Positions 7,754 through 15,392 of a DNA stretch of 35,096 nucleotides are shown one piece after another. Positions within the stretch are counted from its first letter, which is position 1. Each line of letters opens with the position of its first letter. The translations under genes were made by a program, and so were the position numbers. The notes under the pieces were generated by a model. The model was given only the letters and a program-made list of their open reading frames with translations, was not told where the DNA came from and did not search any database. The DNA is taken from NCBI GenBank assembly GCA_900316985.1, contig ONFE01000030.1, forward strand, positions 1 to 35,096. The letters are read 5' to 3'. Source of the stretch: an uncultured Prevotellaceae bacterium. GTDB lineage: Bacteria > Bacteroidota > Bacteroidia > Bacteroidales > Bacteroidaceae.

Positions 7754-7907
7754 GATGAAGAATATTTGGTGGTAACAAGAAAAAAAATATCTTTGCGCTA
7801 TATAACGTAAACAAGCATTCTATGCCACGACAAAAGCGAGAGGAAAGCGGCACGGGCATCTGCCATGTGATGCAAGGGAAGGAATCAAAAACCTGTCCCT
7901 ATGATTC
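7754..7907 (+). mobile_element. RAYT 5'-end relic plus REP-like hairpin, copy 2
   Basis: This carries a -7 box (7788-7795), a start codon at 7822 encoding MPRQKREESGTGICHVMQ, and a REP-like hairpin with GAATCA (7882-7887) and TGATTC (7902-7907). It differs from copy 1 at only a few bases. The Pro and Val make it closer to the transposase consensus. Confidence 0.75.
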
Positions 7908-7977
7908 GCATCGCAGCAAGCGATTACAGGATTACAGGATTACACCCTAAAATATGCGCCCCATTGAGGGGTAATGC

Positions 7978-8544
7978 TTACACGCCCTCGTCCTCTTCTT
8001 CCTGCTCCTGACCGTTGCTGGTGTCCATCGTGGTGTCGCGCTGGATGCTGACATCGCCCATGCGGGTGACGGTGAGTACCATCGGGATGAACTCATCACT
8101 CAGCACATCGGGAGAGCCTACGCTGGCGGCAAAGATAAGGTCGTCGCCTTCGGCACGATCCAATACAATACCCAGGAGAACGCCGCTGTCCTTGGTGGTC
8201 TCATCCAGGCAACCGGCAAAGGCCGACTTGGTGAAATCGCGGTTGAAGAACTCGGTGCCGTCTGGACGCAGGATGCGCAGATTGATGCGGTTGTCGTAGG
8301 CCTTCTTGCCCGGCTCCACCTCCACCATCGGCAGCTCACGGTCAACCTTTCGGCTGACGACCACCTTGTAGGTCTTGCCAATCCATTCCACTTCGTTCTG
8401 GGCATTCATATCCTGCATCTCGACGGGGCCTGAAGGTTTGGGAGCCTCGGGCTTCGGCGCGATAATCACAGTACTTTGCTTCTTCTCCTGGCAGGCCGTC
8501 ACCATGGCTGCGGCAGCCAACAATATCAACAGATAACGTTTCAT
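7978..8544 (-). CDS. DUF4738-family lipoprotein
   Basis: The 188-residue protein starts with a lipoprotein signal (MKRYLLILLAAAAMVTAC). A short proline-rich spacer (APKPEAPKPSGP) follows, then a domain at about residues 50-170 that I assign to DUF4738, a Bacteroidetes family of unknown function (WIGKTYKVVVSRKVDRELPM, INLRILRPDGTEFFNRDFTK). The tail is strongly acidic (QEQEEEDEGV). It is divergent from the DUF4230 gene at 8673. The family's function is unknown; a surface or periplasmic structural role is a guess. Confidence 0.65.
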   Translation of the reverse strand: MKRYLLILLAAAAMVTACQEKKQSTVIIAPKPEAPKPSGPVEMQDMNAQNEVEWIGKTYKVVVSRKVDRELPMVEVEPGKKAYDNRINLRILRPDGTEFFNRDFTKSAFAGCLDETTKDSGVLLGIVLDRAEGDDLIFAASVGSPDVLSDEFIPMVLTVTRMGDVSIQRDTTMDTSNGQEQEEEDEGV

Positions 8545-8582
8545 TCGTTTATTCTTAATCCTTTAATCTTTAATCCTTCATC

Positions 8583-8596
8583 GACGCTTGGGCGTC
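8583..8596. repeat. Small hairpin in the divergent intergenic region
   Basis: GACGC and GCGTC pair around a four-base loop (TTGG). It is one of many very short stems with tiny loops in this window. A run of TTTAATCC-like repeats precedes it (8555-8578). Confidence 0.5.
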
Positions 8597-8657
8597 AAAA
8601 AGTTTAATAAAAAACGAAAAAACGCCCCAAATAGTATCTATAATGGAGTTTTTTTAT

Positions 8658-8665
8658 TATTTTTG
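8658..8665 (+). promoter_or_regulatory. Promoter -7 box, nearly leaderless
   Basis: TATTTTTG lies only 7 bases before the chosen start codon at 8673, so the transcript would begin at or very near the start codon. This spacing argues against the upstream start at 8643. Confidence 0.55.
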
Positions 8666-8672
8666 CATCCGT

Positions 8673-9341
8673 ATGAAACAAACCATTTGCTACATTTCGC
8701 TGATGCTTCTGCTGCTGACCGCCTGCGGAGGCAACAAGAAGGCTGGGCGCAAGGCTGAGCCTCTGGACACGATTCCAATGATGGTGATGCAGATACAGAA
8801 GTGCTCGAAACTCTATACCGCCGAATATCACCTGCACAAAATCGTGACTCACGACGACCAGATGCGGCTCAAGGGAACTTTCCTGGCACAGAAATTCGAC
8901 ATCACGCTGCCCTTCGGCAACCGCCGCATTGCCATCCCCATGAAGGCCACGATGAAGGCATACATCGACTTCAGCGACTTCTCAGAGAAGAACGTGCGCC
9001 GGCGCGGAAAGAAGATTGAAATCCTGCTCCCCGACCCCAAGGTGGAACTCACTTCGAGCAAGATTGACCATCAGGAAATCAAGAAGCAGGTGAGCATCCT
9101 GCGCGGAAACTTTACGGATGAGGAGATGTCAAACTATGAGAAGCAGGGACGCGCAGCCATCCTCAACGACATTCCGAAACTGGGCATCATCGGGATGGCT
9201 CAGGAGAATGCCGCCAACACGCTGATTCCGATGATCAAGCAGATGGGCTATGAGGAGAAGGACATTACCATCACGTTCCGCAAGCAGTTCACGCTTGACG
9301 ACCTGCCCACGCTGCTCGATGCCAAATCTATTGCGAGATAG
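8673..9341 (+). CDS. DUF4230-family lipoprotein
   Basis: Starting at 8673 gives a clean lipoprotein signal (MKQTICYISLMLLLLTAC), whereas the in-frame start at 8643 lies before the -7 box. The mature protein (about 200 residues) belongs to DUF4230: a beta-rich start (YTAEYHLHKIVTHDDQMRLK), a core strand region (KKIEILLPDPKVELTSSKID) and a helical end with GIIGMAQENAANTLIPMIKQ, a membrane-dynamics-like signature of unknown function. A paralogue with a membrane anchor follows at 9450, and the pair probably works together. Purine-rich repeats lie between them (9342-9377). Confidence 0.7.
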   Translation: MKQTICYISLMLLLLTACGGNKKAGRKAEPLDTIPMMVMQIQKCSKLYTAEYHLHKIVTHDDQMRLKGTFLAQKFDITLPFGNRRIAIPMKATMKAYIDFSDFSEKNVRRRGKKIEILLPDPKVELTSSKIDHQEIKKQVSILRGNFTDEEMSNYEKQGRAAILNDIPKLGIIGMAQENAANTLIPMIKQMGYEEKDITITFRKQFTLDDLPTLLDAKSIAR

Positions 9342-9449
9342 AGACTAGAGGAGAGAGGAGAGAGGAAAGAGGAAAGATTAATTGACAAGTGATAAAAATG
9401 AAATTTCGTGCAAATGAAGGCAGAGTCAAGCTTGCTTGAACTATGCTGA

Positions 9450-10178
9450 ATGCAGCCGAAATTCATGAACAAAGTTCATAATATGAATGAAATAGAACAA
9501 ACTAAGAAGGAATACCAGGCGCCGAAGACCAACATCCTGGGCACCATCGGAAGGTGGCTGCTCATCATCTGCACGGCCATCGTGCTCATCATCGCGGCCA
9601 TCTTCTATTTCTCCTATCGCGCCATCACCAATGCCAGCGCCGACATCGATGTGAACAGCAGCATCGACGTGACGCCCACCCAGATTGAGTCGATGAAGCA
9701 AATCGGAGAATGGGAGTTCCTCAGCATCTCTGACGAGGAGATGATTGACACCCTCCGCCGTGGCTTCTTCAGCGACGACGAGCTCATCCGCATCTACTAC
9801 GGCACGCTCCGCCTGGGCATCAACATGCACAAGACAAAGCCCCACTTCATCAAAATGGAGAAAGACACGCTCATCGTGACCTTGCCCCCCATCGAACTGC
9901 TCGACGAGAACTTTATCGACGAGGCCCGCACTAAGGCCTTCTATGAGAGCGGCTCATGGGACGACCAGACGCGGGAGGATATGTATCAGCGTGCGGTTGC
10001 CAAGATGAAGGAGCGCTGCCTAACCAGCGCCAACATCACCAGCGCCCAGCAGAATGCCTCGCGCCAATTCTATCAGCTGATGCGCTCCATGGGGCACGAG
10101 AATGTGAAAATCACATTCGACGAACTTAATGACCTTAATGACACTAAGGACCCTAAAGACCTTAATCCCACACAATAA
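9450..10178 (+). CDS. DUF4230-family membrane-anchored protein
   Basis: Three close in-frame starts exist (9450, 9465, 9483); the last leaves the shortest polar N-terminus (MNEIEQTKKEYQAPKTNILG) before a single membrane helix (WLLIICTAIVLIIAAIFYFS). The rest is a DUF4230 domain like the preceding gene, ending in a helix with QQNASRQFYQLMRSMGHENV. The last ~16 residues (NDLNDTKDPKDLNPTQ) are encoded by a degenerate 9-bp repeat of the CTTAATGAC type (10124-10168) and look like repeat DNA captured by the frame. The stop overlaps the symporter start (TAATG). Function unknown. Confidence 0.7.
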   Translation: MQPKFMNKVHNMNEIEQTKKEYQAPKTNILGTIGRWLLIICTAIVLIIAAIFYFSYRAITNASADIDVNSSIDVTPTQIESMKQIGEWEFLSISDEEMIDTLRRGFFSDDELIRIYYGTLRLGINMHKTKPHFIKMEKDTLIVTLPPIELLDENFIDEARTKAFYESGSWDDQTREDMYQRAVAKMKERCLTSANITSAQQNASRQFYQLMRSMGHENVKITFDELNDLNDTKDPKDLNPTQ

Positions 10179-11527
10179 TGGAAAATCTCAACGAGTTCTT
10201 CACCGAATTAAGCGGCCTGCTTTGGGGATGGCCCATGATCATCCTGCTGCTCGGCACACATATCTTCCTAACCATCCGACTACGCTTTCCGCAACGCCAT
10301 CTGTGGACTGCTATCAAGCTTTCGGTAAGCCGAGATAAAGATGCTGCCGGCAACGTGAGCCAGTTTGGTGCATTAGCAACGGCTCTGGCCGCCACCATCG
10401 GAACAGGTAACATCGTGGGCGTGGCTACGGCTGTGGCGCTTGGAGGCCCCGGGGCTGTGCTGTGGTGCTGGCTGACGGGTCTCTTCGGCATTTCCACGAA
10501 ATATGCGGAAGGGTTGTTGGCCGTGAAATACCGCGTGAAGACGAAGGACGGACGATTGTTGGGTGGTCCGATGTATGCCTTGGAGCGGGGGCTCGGCTGG
10601 AAATGGATGGCCGTACTCTTTGCCGTCTTTACCGCCATTGCATCCTTCGGAATCGGTAATACGGTCCAGGCCAATGCCATTGCCACGCTCACCTTCGAGA
10701 CCTATCAGATAGACCCCATCATTACGGGACTGGTCATCGCGGTATTGATCGGCCTCGTGGTCTTGGGCGGCATCAAGAGCATCGCCAGGGTTTGTACGGC
10801 GCTCGTACCGTTTATGGCTTTTTTCTATGTCATCGGCTGTATTGTCATCCTGTTCATGAACGGCCAGTTTGTTTGGCCAGCGCTGAAGCTCATCTGCGTC
10901 TCGGCCTTTACGCCCGAGGCAGCCGGAGGAGGTTTCGTGGGAAGTACGGTGATGCTTGCTGCCCGCTATGGTATCGCCCGCGGACTGTTCTCCAACGAAT
11001 CGGGTATGGGTAGTGCCCCGATCGTGGCATCTGCCGCCCAGACGCGCAATCCCGTTCGTCAGGCCCTTGTCTCTTCAAGCGGCACTTTCTGGGACACGGT
11101 GGTGATCTGTGCCCTGACGGGTCTGGTCATCGTCAGTTCCGTGCTTGCCTATCCCGACATCACCTATGAGAACGGAGCCACGCTAACCAAGATGGCTTTC
11201 TCGAAGATTCCCTATATCGGCGCGCCGCTGCTCACCTTCGGCCTGCTCACCTTCGCCTTCTCCACCATTCTCGGATGGGAGCTCTATGGCGAACGTGCCG
11301 TGGAATACCTCAAGGGCCGGCGTTGGACGGTCTATTACCGTGTGCTCTACATCGTTGCCGTCTTCGTGGGCTCCATCATGAATCTCAGCATTGTGTGGAA
11401 TCTGGCCGACTGTATGAATGCGCTGATGGCCATTCCGAACTTGCTTTCATTGCTGTTCCTGAGCGGAATCATCGTCCATGAAACGCGCAAGTACCTGTGG
11501 CGCGACCGGCTTGACCGCGATATGTGA
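10178..11527 (+). CDS. AGCS-family alanine/glycine:sodium symporter
   Basis: The 449-residue protein has about ten or eleven hydrophobic helices and the AGCS signatures: ALAATIGTGNIVGVATAVAL (about residues 66-85, substrate/sodium site), GGPGAVLWCWLTGLFGISTK and LFSNESGMGSAPIVASAA. It imports alanine or glycine with sodium across the inner membrane; the exact substrate cannot be read from the sequence. Its start overlaps the stop of the DUF4230 gene (TAATG), so they are co-transcribed, although a functional tie is not obvious. The length is normal for the family. Confidence 0.9.
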   Translation: MENLNEFFTELSGLLWGWPMIILLLGTHIFLTIRLRFPQRHLWTAIKLSVSRDKDAAGNVSQFGALATALAATIGTGNIVGVATAVALGGPGAVLWCWLTGLFGISTKYAEGLLAVKYRVKTKDGRLLGGPMYALERGLGWKWMAVLFAVFTAIASFGIGNTVQANAIATLTFETYQIDPIITGLVIAVLIGLVVLGGIKSIARVCTALVPFMAFFYVIGCIVILFMNGQFVWPALKLICVSAFTPEAAGGGFVGSTVMLAARYGIARGLFSNESGMGSAPIVASAAQTRNPVRQALVSSSGTFWDTVVICALTGLVIVSSVLAYPDITYENGATLTKMAFSKIPYIGAPLLTFGLLTFAFSTILGWELYGERAVEYLKGRRWTVYYRVLYIVAVFVGSIMNLSIVWNLADCMNALMAIPNLLSLLFLSGIIVHETRKYLWRDRLDRDM

Positions 11528-11529
11528 TT

Positions 11530-11697
11530 TTAGAATACAGAATTCACAAAAGATATTATAGAACACAATATTCACGAAATCATATTGCATTGGCGCAGAA
11601 TGATGAAATTCACAAAAAGAATATCCGCATGTCTTCTGTGAATTTTGTAGGCTGGGTATAGTGAACTTTTCCTGTGTGTTTTGTGTTCAAAACCGTT
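11530..11697. repeat. Dispersed ~165-bp repeat, copy 1
   Basis: It contains A-rich pieces (AATTCACAAAAAGAAT) and T-rich inverted counterparts ending in TGTTTTGTGTTCAAAA. The right half matches 35034-35090 (TGTGAATTTYGT, then GTATAG, then TTTTGTGTTCAAAA at the same spacing). It separates two converging genes and could also provide transcript-end structure. Confidence 0.6.
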
Positions 11698-12947
11698 TAG
11701 TACTTCTTTCTCAGTTTACCAATGGCATTCTCAAGGCTTTCGGTAGGCTCAATGATGTTGTAGTCTGCCCAGAAATTGGGATCGTCAAAATAATCCACCT
11801 TGTCAAAGAAGGCATCCCGCTGATAGAACGTATCACGCCCCTTGATGGGATGCACATCCTGATCTGTCCAGTCGGTCACCACCAATTCGCTCATGGCCGT
11901 AAAGGAAGTTGAAAAGAGACGTTTCTTCCAGTCGCAATTGAAACGGAACAAGGTGCGCACATAATTGATGCGCGTCACGTTGTCCTGCGTCGTATAACTC
12001 ACGGTAACACTCATCTCACGGGGCTTGAAGCGCACGCCAATAGGCTTCCTCACCAGCATCCTGTTGGTTGCCTTTTCCCTGTCTCTCATATCGAGAGAAA
12101 GTTCGGCACGCGTGAAAGCCAATGTCTCCTGGTCGATATGGAAGACGCCCTCATACAAAGCCCACGGAGCTGCATAGACAGGCGTAATTCTTATGACGAA
12201 TTGCAGACGGTTGTCGGTTATCACAGGGTCTTCCATCTTGAATTCATAATGCGTCAGGTCTTCAGGGTCCAACACGAAGTCCTTGTTCTTCACGAAGTCC
12301 AGATAGATGGGCGTATTGGGACCTCCCAGAATCTTGACACCCAGCGTATCGGAAGTCTTCGGACTCACCAGTCGCCTGCCCTTCTCTATCGAGACACGCC
12401 CCAAATCAATCTTGTGCTTGTAGGAAGGCTTATAGAGATTGGCCACGGCCTCAGCGATGTTGATATAGCGGCTGCGCTTCTGCACGCATTCACGATAAAA
12501 GCATTTCATCATTTCAGAATGTTGCGGATAGTTGTCCGTAATCTTATCCATAGCCTCATAGAAGATACGCTTGGCATCACCCGACCTCACCACGATATCA
12601 TTGAGAACCACCGTACTGGGCTTCATCTTGATGACAAGATTTCCCTCATGGAATTCAGGTATTTCATAATGAAGCGTCTGATAGCCGACGTGCGACAAAT
12701 CAAGGGCTTTCACCTGGCGCATGGTCTTGATGGTGAAGAATCCGTCTTCATTGGTTACGGTGGAAACCCGCTCGCCGCTCACATTCACATTGACGTAAGG
12801 CAGCTGCTTGCCACGCTGGTCGGTCACCACGCCGCTCACGGAATACCTTTTATCTGTCTGCTCAATATCCTGAGCTCCCGTTGTCACCGTGAAAAACATC
12901 AGCAACAACAGGATACTGTATCTCTGAAAAACCTCCTTCATAGCCAT
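11697..12947 (-). CDS. Carboxypeptidase-like regulatory domain protein, exported
   Basis: I place the start at 12947 (Met-Ala-Met-Lys); the frame extends 20 codons further up, but that part lies over the -7 box at 12978. A signal peptide is followed at about residues 33-115 by a CarboxypepD_reg-like beta-sandwich (YSVSGVVTDQRGKQLPYVNV, then HVGYQTL) as found at the front of SusC-type receptors. The remaining 300 residues are a beta-rich domain without a plug or a clear barrel, related to Bacteroidetes outer-membrane proteins with this domain order. Features include RDREKATNRMLVRKPIGVRF and a C-terminal NFWADYNIIEPTESLENAIG. It probably sits in the periplasm or outer membrane; the function is unknown. 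Confidence 0.75.
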   Translation of the reverse strand: MAMKEVFQRYSILLLLMFFTVTTGAQDIEQTDKRYSVSGVVTDQRGKQLPYVNVNVSGERVSTVTNEDGFFTIKTMRQVKALDLSHVGYQTLHYEIPEFHEGNLVIKMKPSTVVLNDIVVRSGDAKRIFYEAMDKITDNYPQHSEMMKCFYRECVQKRSRYINIAEAVANLYKPSYKHKIDLGRVSIEKGRRLVSPKTSDTLGVKILGGPNTPIYLDFVKNKDFVLDPEDLTHYEFKMEDPVITDNRLQFVIRITPVYAAPWALYEGVFHIDQETLAFTRAELSLDMRDREKATNRMLVRKPIGVRFKPREMSVTVSYTTQDNVTRINYVRTLFRFNCDWKKRLFSTSFTAMSELVVTDWTDQDVHPIKGRDTFYQRDAFFDKVDYFDDPNFWADYNIIEPTESLENAIGKLRKKY

Positions 12948-12977
12948 AACTGGTAAAATGACATTTTTATCTGTATG

Positions 12978-12985
12978 CAAAGATA
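12978..12985 (-). promoter_or_regulatory. Promoter -7 box for the 11697-12947 gene
   Basis: TATCTTTG on the minus strand, about 30 bases before the start codon at 12947. It supports the shorter start. Confidence 0.65.
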
Positions 12986-13082
12986 ATGCAATAGAATGAA
13001 AAATCAAAATTTATTTACATGATTTTGACGAAGAAAATAAGGAAAAACTAACGTAATGACGAAAAGGAAAAGAAAAGATACA

Positions 13083-13769
13083 TTATACGAAAAGGCAGAA
13101 CACACCTGCCAAGATGAAAAGTACGGCAATGATACGTGTCAGCCATGCTTTCAACGATTGCATTCTGTTGTTCATACGTGAAAAGGAACTGAGGCTGAAA
13201 GCAAACACCCACGACATCAAGACAACAGGAAGTCCGGTTCCGATGGCGAAAGCCACGGGAAGCAGATAGCCGTAACTGGACTCTACACTCAACGGAATAA
13301 GCATTCCGAAATAGACAATGCCGCTCTCCGGACAAAAAGCCAAGGCGAAGAGCATACCAAGGACTATCGGACCAGCCTTCTTGCCACCTAAAGGCAGATG
13401 GGGCACATGGTCGTGATGGTGTAGCAAGTCATTATATAAAAGGTAGAGTCCGATAAGAATAAGCAACGGTCCCAGGATGCGCTCACCCCACTCTGACAAA
13501 GTCTCGCCGAAATGAAGCAGCTCCGCCCCACCCCGGATGAACAGAATGAGCACAGCCCCCAGAAGAGAATAGCTGATGGTGCGGCCAAGGGTATAGAGCA
13601 GACCGTCGATGAAAACCTGCCGACGGTTGTCCACATCCTTTCCGATATATCCCATGGCAGCTATGTTCGTGGCCATCGGACAAGGATGGAGGGCCACAAG
13701 CACACCAAGCACGAAGGCCGTCAGCAACGGCCACTGGGAATTTTCTACCAAAGTCTGTAACGCTGTCAT
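13083..13769 (-). CDS. ArsG-type permease (CcdA/DsbD-like fold)
   Basis: With the start at 13769 (MTALQTLVENSQ) the protein has 228 residues and six to seven membrane helices. The motif LHPCPMATNIAAMGYIGKDV is characteristic of the family annotated as aromatic arsenical efflux permease ArsG, related to CcdA/SafE transporters that carry reducing equivalents. A histidine cluster (LLHHHDHVPH, about residues 110-119) in a loop suggests metal contact, and FCPESGIVYFGMLIPLS is a second conserved helix. No arsR or thioredoxin-like partner is next to it here, so the substrate is open: arsenical, metal or thiol-linked. The longer frame (to 13814) would begin upstream of the -7 box. Confidence 0.75.
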   Translation of the reverse strand: MTALQTLVENSQWPLLTAFVLGVLVALHPCPMATNIAAMGYIGKDVDNRRQVFIDGLLYTLGRTISYSLLGAVLILFIRGGAELLHFGETLSEWGERILGPLLILIGLYLLYNDLLHHHDHVPHLPLGGKKAGPIVLGMLFALAFCPESGIVYFGMLIPLSVESSYGYLLPVAFAIGTGLPVVLMSWVFAFSLSSFSRMNNRMQSLKAWLTRIIAVLFILAGVFCLFV

Positions 13770-13777
13770 TTCGAGTG

Positions 13778-13785
13778 CAAAGTTA
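13778..13785 (-). promoter_or_regulatory. Promoter -7 box for the permease
   Basis: TAACTTTG on the minus strand, only about 8 bases before the start at 13769, so the message is nearly leaderless. It is divergent from the radA promoter 65 bases away. Confidence 0.6.
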
Positions 13786-13825
13786 CATAGAAGTAAGCAA
13801 ATAACGAAAAACAAACCCGCTTTTA

Positions 13826-13857
13826 TTTGCTTTTGTGCTTACAATTTTGTAATTTTG
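13826..13857 (+). promoter_or_regulatory. radA promoter (-33 and -7)
   Basis: TTTG (13826-13829) and TAATTTTG (13850-13857) are separated by 20 bases, matching the Bacteroidetes TTTG / TAnnTTTG promoter. The start codon at 13866 is 8 bases further. Confidence 0.65.
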
Positions 13858-13865
13858 TCGGCAGT

Positions 13866-15281
13866 ATGGCAAAAGACAAGATAGCCTATGTCTGCGAGAA
13901 CTGCGGACAGGAATCGGCAAAATGGATAGGAAAATGCCCGGCCTGCGGACAATGGAACACGTTCAAGGAAATCCGGATTGCAAACGACAGCGGACAACAA
14001 GCTGCCCGCTCGGCTGCCTCTCATGTCAGGCAGACAACGACAGGCAGCAAAAACCGCCCCATGCGATTGCGTGATATCTCGGGGAAGGACGAACCGCGCA
14101 TCGATATGCATGACGGAGAGCTGAACCGTGTTTTGGGAGGCGGATTGGTACCGGGAAGCATCGTCCTGTTGGGCGGAGAACCAGGTATCGGCAAGAGTAC
14201 GCTGACCCTGCAGACTGTACTGGGCATGTCGGAACGGAAGATTCTCTACGTGAGCGGTGAGGAAAGTGCCCACCAGCTGAAGATGCGTGCCGAAAGACTC
14301 CTGACCAGTTCCCAACAGACAACTTCCGACGCACTACAAGACAATCTGCTGATTCTGACCGAAACGTCGCTGGAGAATATCTTCAATTATATTAAAGAGG
14401 TGAAGCCTGAGATTGTAATCATCGACTCCATTCAGACCATTTCCACCGAGGATGTGGATTCCTCGCCAGGAAGCATCACCCAAGTCCGTGAATGCGCCTC
14501 TGCCCTGCTCCGTTTTGCCAAGTCGAGCAGCGTCCCCGTGATTCTCATCGGCCATATCAACAAGGAAGGCACCCTTGCAGGTCCTAAGATTCTGGAGCAC
14601 ATTGTGGATACCGTGATTCAGTTTGAGGGAGACCAGCACTATATGTACCGCATCCTCCGTGCGATGAAGAACCGCTTCGGCTCCACTTACGAACTGGGCA
14701 TCTATGAAATGCAGCAGAACGGACTCCGCCAGGTAAGCAATCCTTCAGAACTGCTGCTGACACAAGACCATGAAGGTCTTTCCGGCATTGCCATCTCGAG
14801 TGCTATCGAAGGCGTAAGGCCTTTCCTCGTGGAGACACAGGCTTTGGTATCCACAGCTGCCTATGGAACGCCCCAACGTTCTGCCACCGGATTCGACCAG
14901 CGAAGGCTCAACATGCTCCTTGCCGTGCTGGAAAAGCGCGTGGGATTCAAACTCATCCAGAAAGACGTGTTCATCAATATTGCCGGAGGACTGCGCGTTA
15001 CCGATTTGGCTATGGACCTGAGTATCATTGCGGCTGTTCTTTCTTCTAATGTGGACACGCCGATTGAAAGCGGCTGGTGTATGGCGGGTGAAGTAGGACT
15101 CTCAGGAGAAGTGCGTCCCATAAACCGCATTGAGCAACGCATAGCCGAGGCTGAGAAGCTTGGCTTCACGCATATGATTATCCCGAAATACAACATGCAG
15201 GGGCTAGGACACCGCCATTTCAATATTGAATTGCATCCCGTCCGCAAGGTGGAGGAAGCCCTACGCTGCCTGTTTGGTTAA
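13866..15281 (+). CDS. radA: DNA repair protein RadA (Sms)
   Basis: RadA is a RecA-like branch-migration helicase for recombination intermediates. The start at 13866 gives 471 residues, normal for the family, and begins with the four-cysteine zinc finger (CENCGQ ... CPACGQW). A Walker A motif (GGEPGIGKSTLTLQ, about residues 98-111), a Walker B (EIVIIDSIQTIS), the RadA-specific KNRFGSTYELGIYEM motif and the C-terminal Lon-protease-like domain (INIAGGLRVTDLAMDLSIIA) are all present. The frame is open 13 codons upstream, but those lie over the promoter. It is transcribed alone, divergently from the permease. Confidence 0.95.
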   Translation: MAKDKIAYVCENCGQESAKWIGKCPACGQWNTFKEIRIANDSGQQAARSAASHVRQTTTGSKNRPMRLRDISGKDEPRIDMHDGELNRVLGGGLVPGSIVLLGGEPGIGKSTLTLQTVLGMSERKILYVSGEESAHQLKMRAERLLTSSQQTTSDALQDNLLILTETSLENIFNYIKEVKPEIVIIDSIQTISTEDVDSSPGSITQVRECASALLRFAKSSSVPVILIGHINKEGTLAGPKILEHIVDTVIQFEGDQHYMYRILRAMKNRFGSTYELGIYEMQQNGLRQVSNPSELLLTQDHEGLSGIAISSAIEGVRPFLVETQALVSTAAYGTPQRSATGFDQRRLNMLLAVLEKRVGFKLIQKDVFINIAGGLRVTDLAMDLSIIAAVLSSNVDTPIESGWCMAGEVGLSGEVRPINRIEQRIAEAEKLGFTHMIIPKYNMQGLGHRHFNIELHPVRKVEEALRCLFG

Positions 15282-15317
15282 GCCATCGCAAACCTTTACG
15301 TTAATTTAACGATTAGA

Positions 15318-15352
15318 TTTGCACCAACATACAGAAGAATTTTATACCTTTG
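15318..15352 (+). promoter_or_regulatory. uxaB promoter (-33 and -7)
   Basis: TTTG (15318-15321) and TACCTTTG (15345-15352) with 23 bases between them. The start codon is about 40 bases downstream. Confidence 0.65.
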
Positions 15353-15392
15353 CACTTGAAAACAATAATCTATTTAAAACAATAAACAAATC

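Larger units (their letters stand above)
7604..7977. other. Repeat-filled intergenic region
   Basis: Apart from the REP-like hairpins and the second RAYT relic listed separately, I see no gene here. A repeated GATTACAG motif lies at 7922-7940. Confidence 0.6.

Noticed and set aside
8643-8672. Upstream start codon of the first DUF4230 gene at 8643
   Set aside because: It lies before the -7 box at 8658 and would add residues in front of a complete lipoprotein signal peptide.
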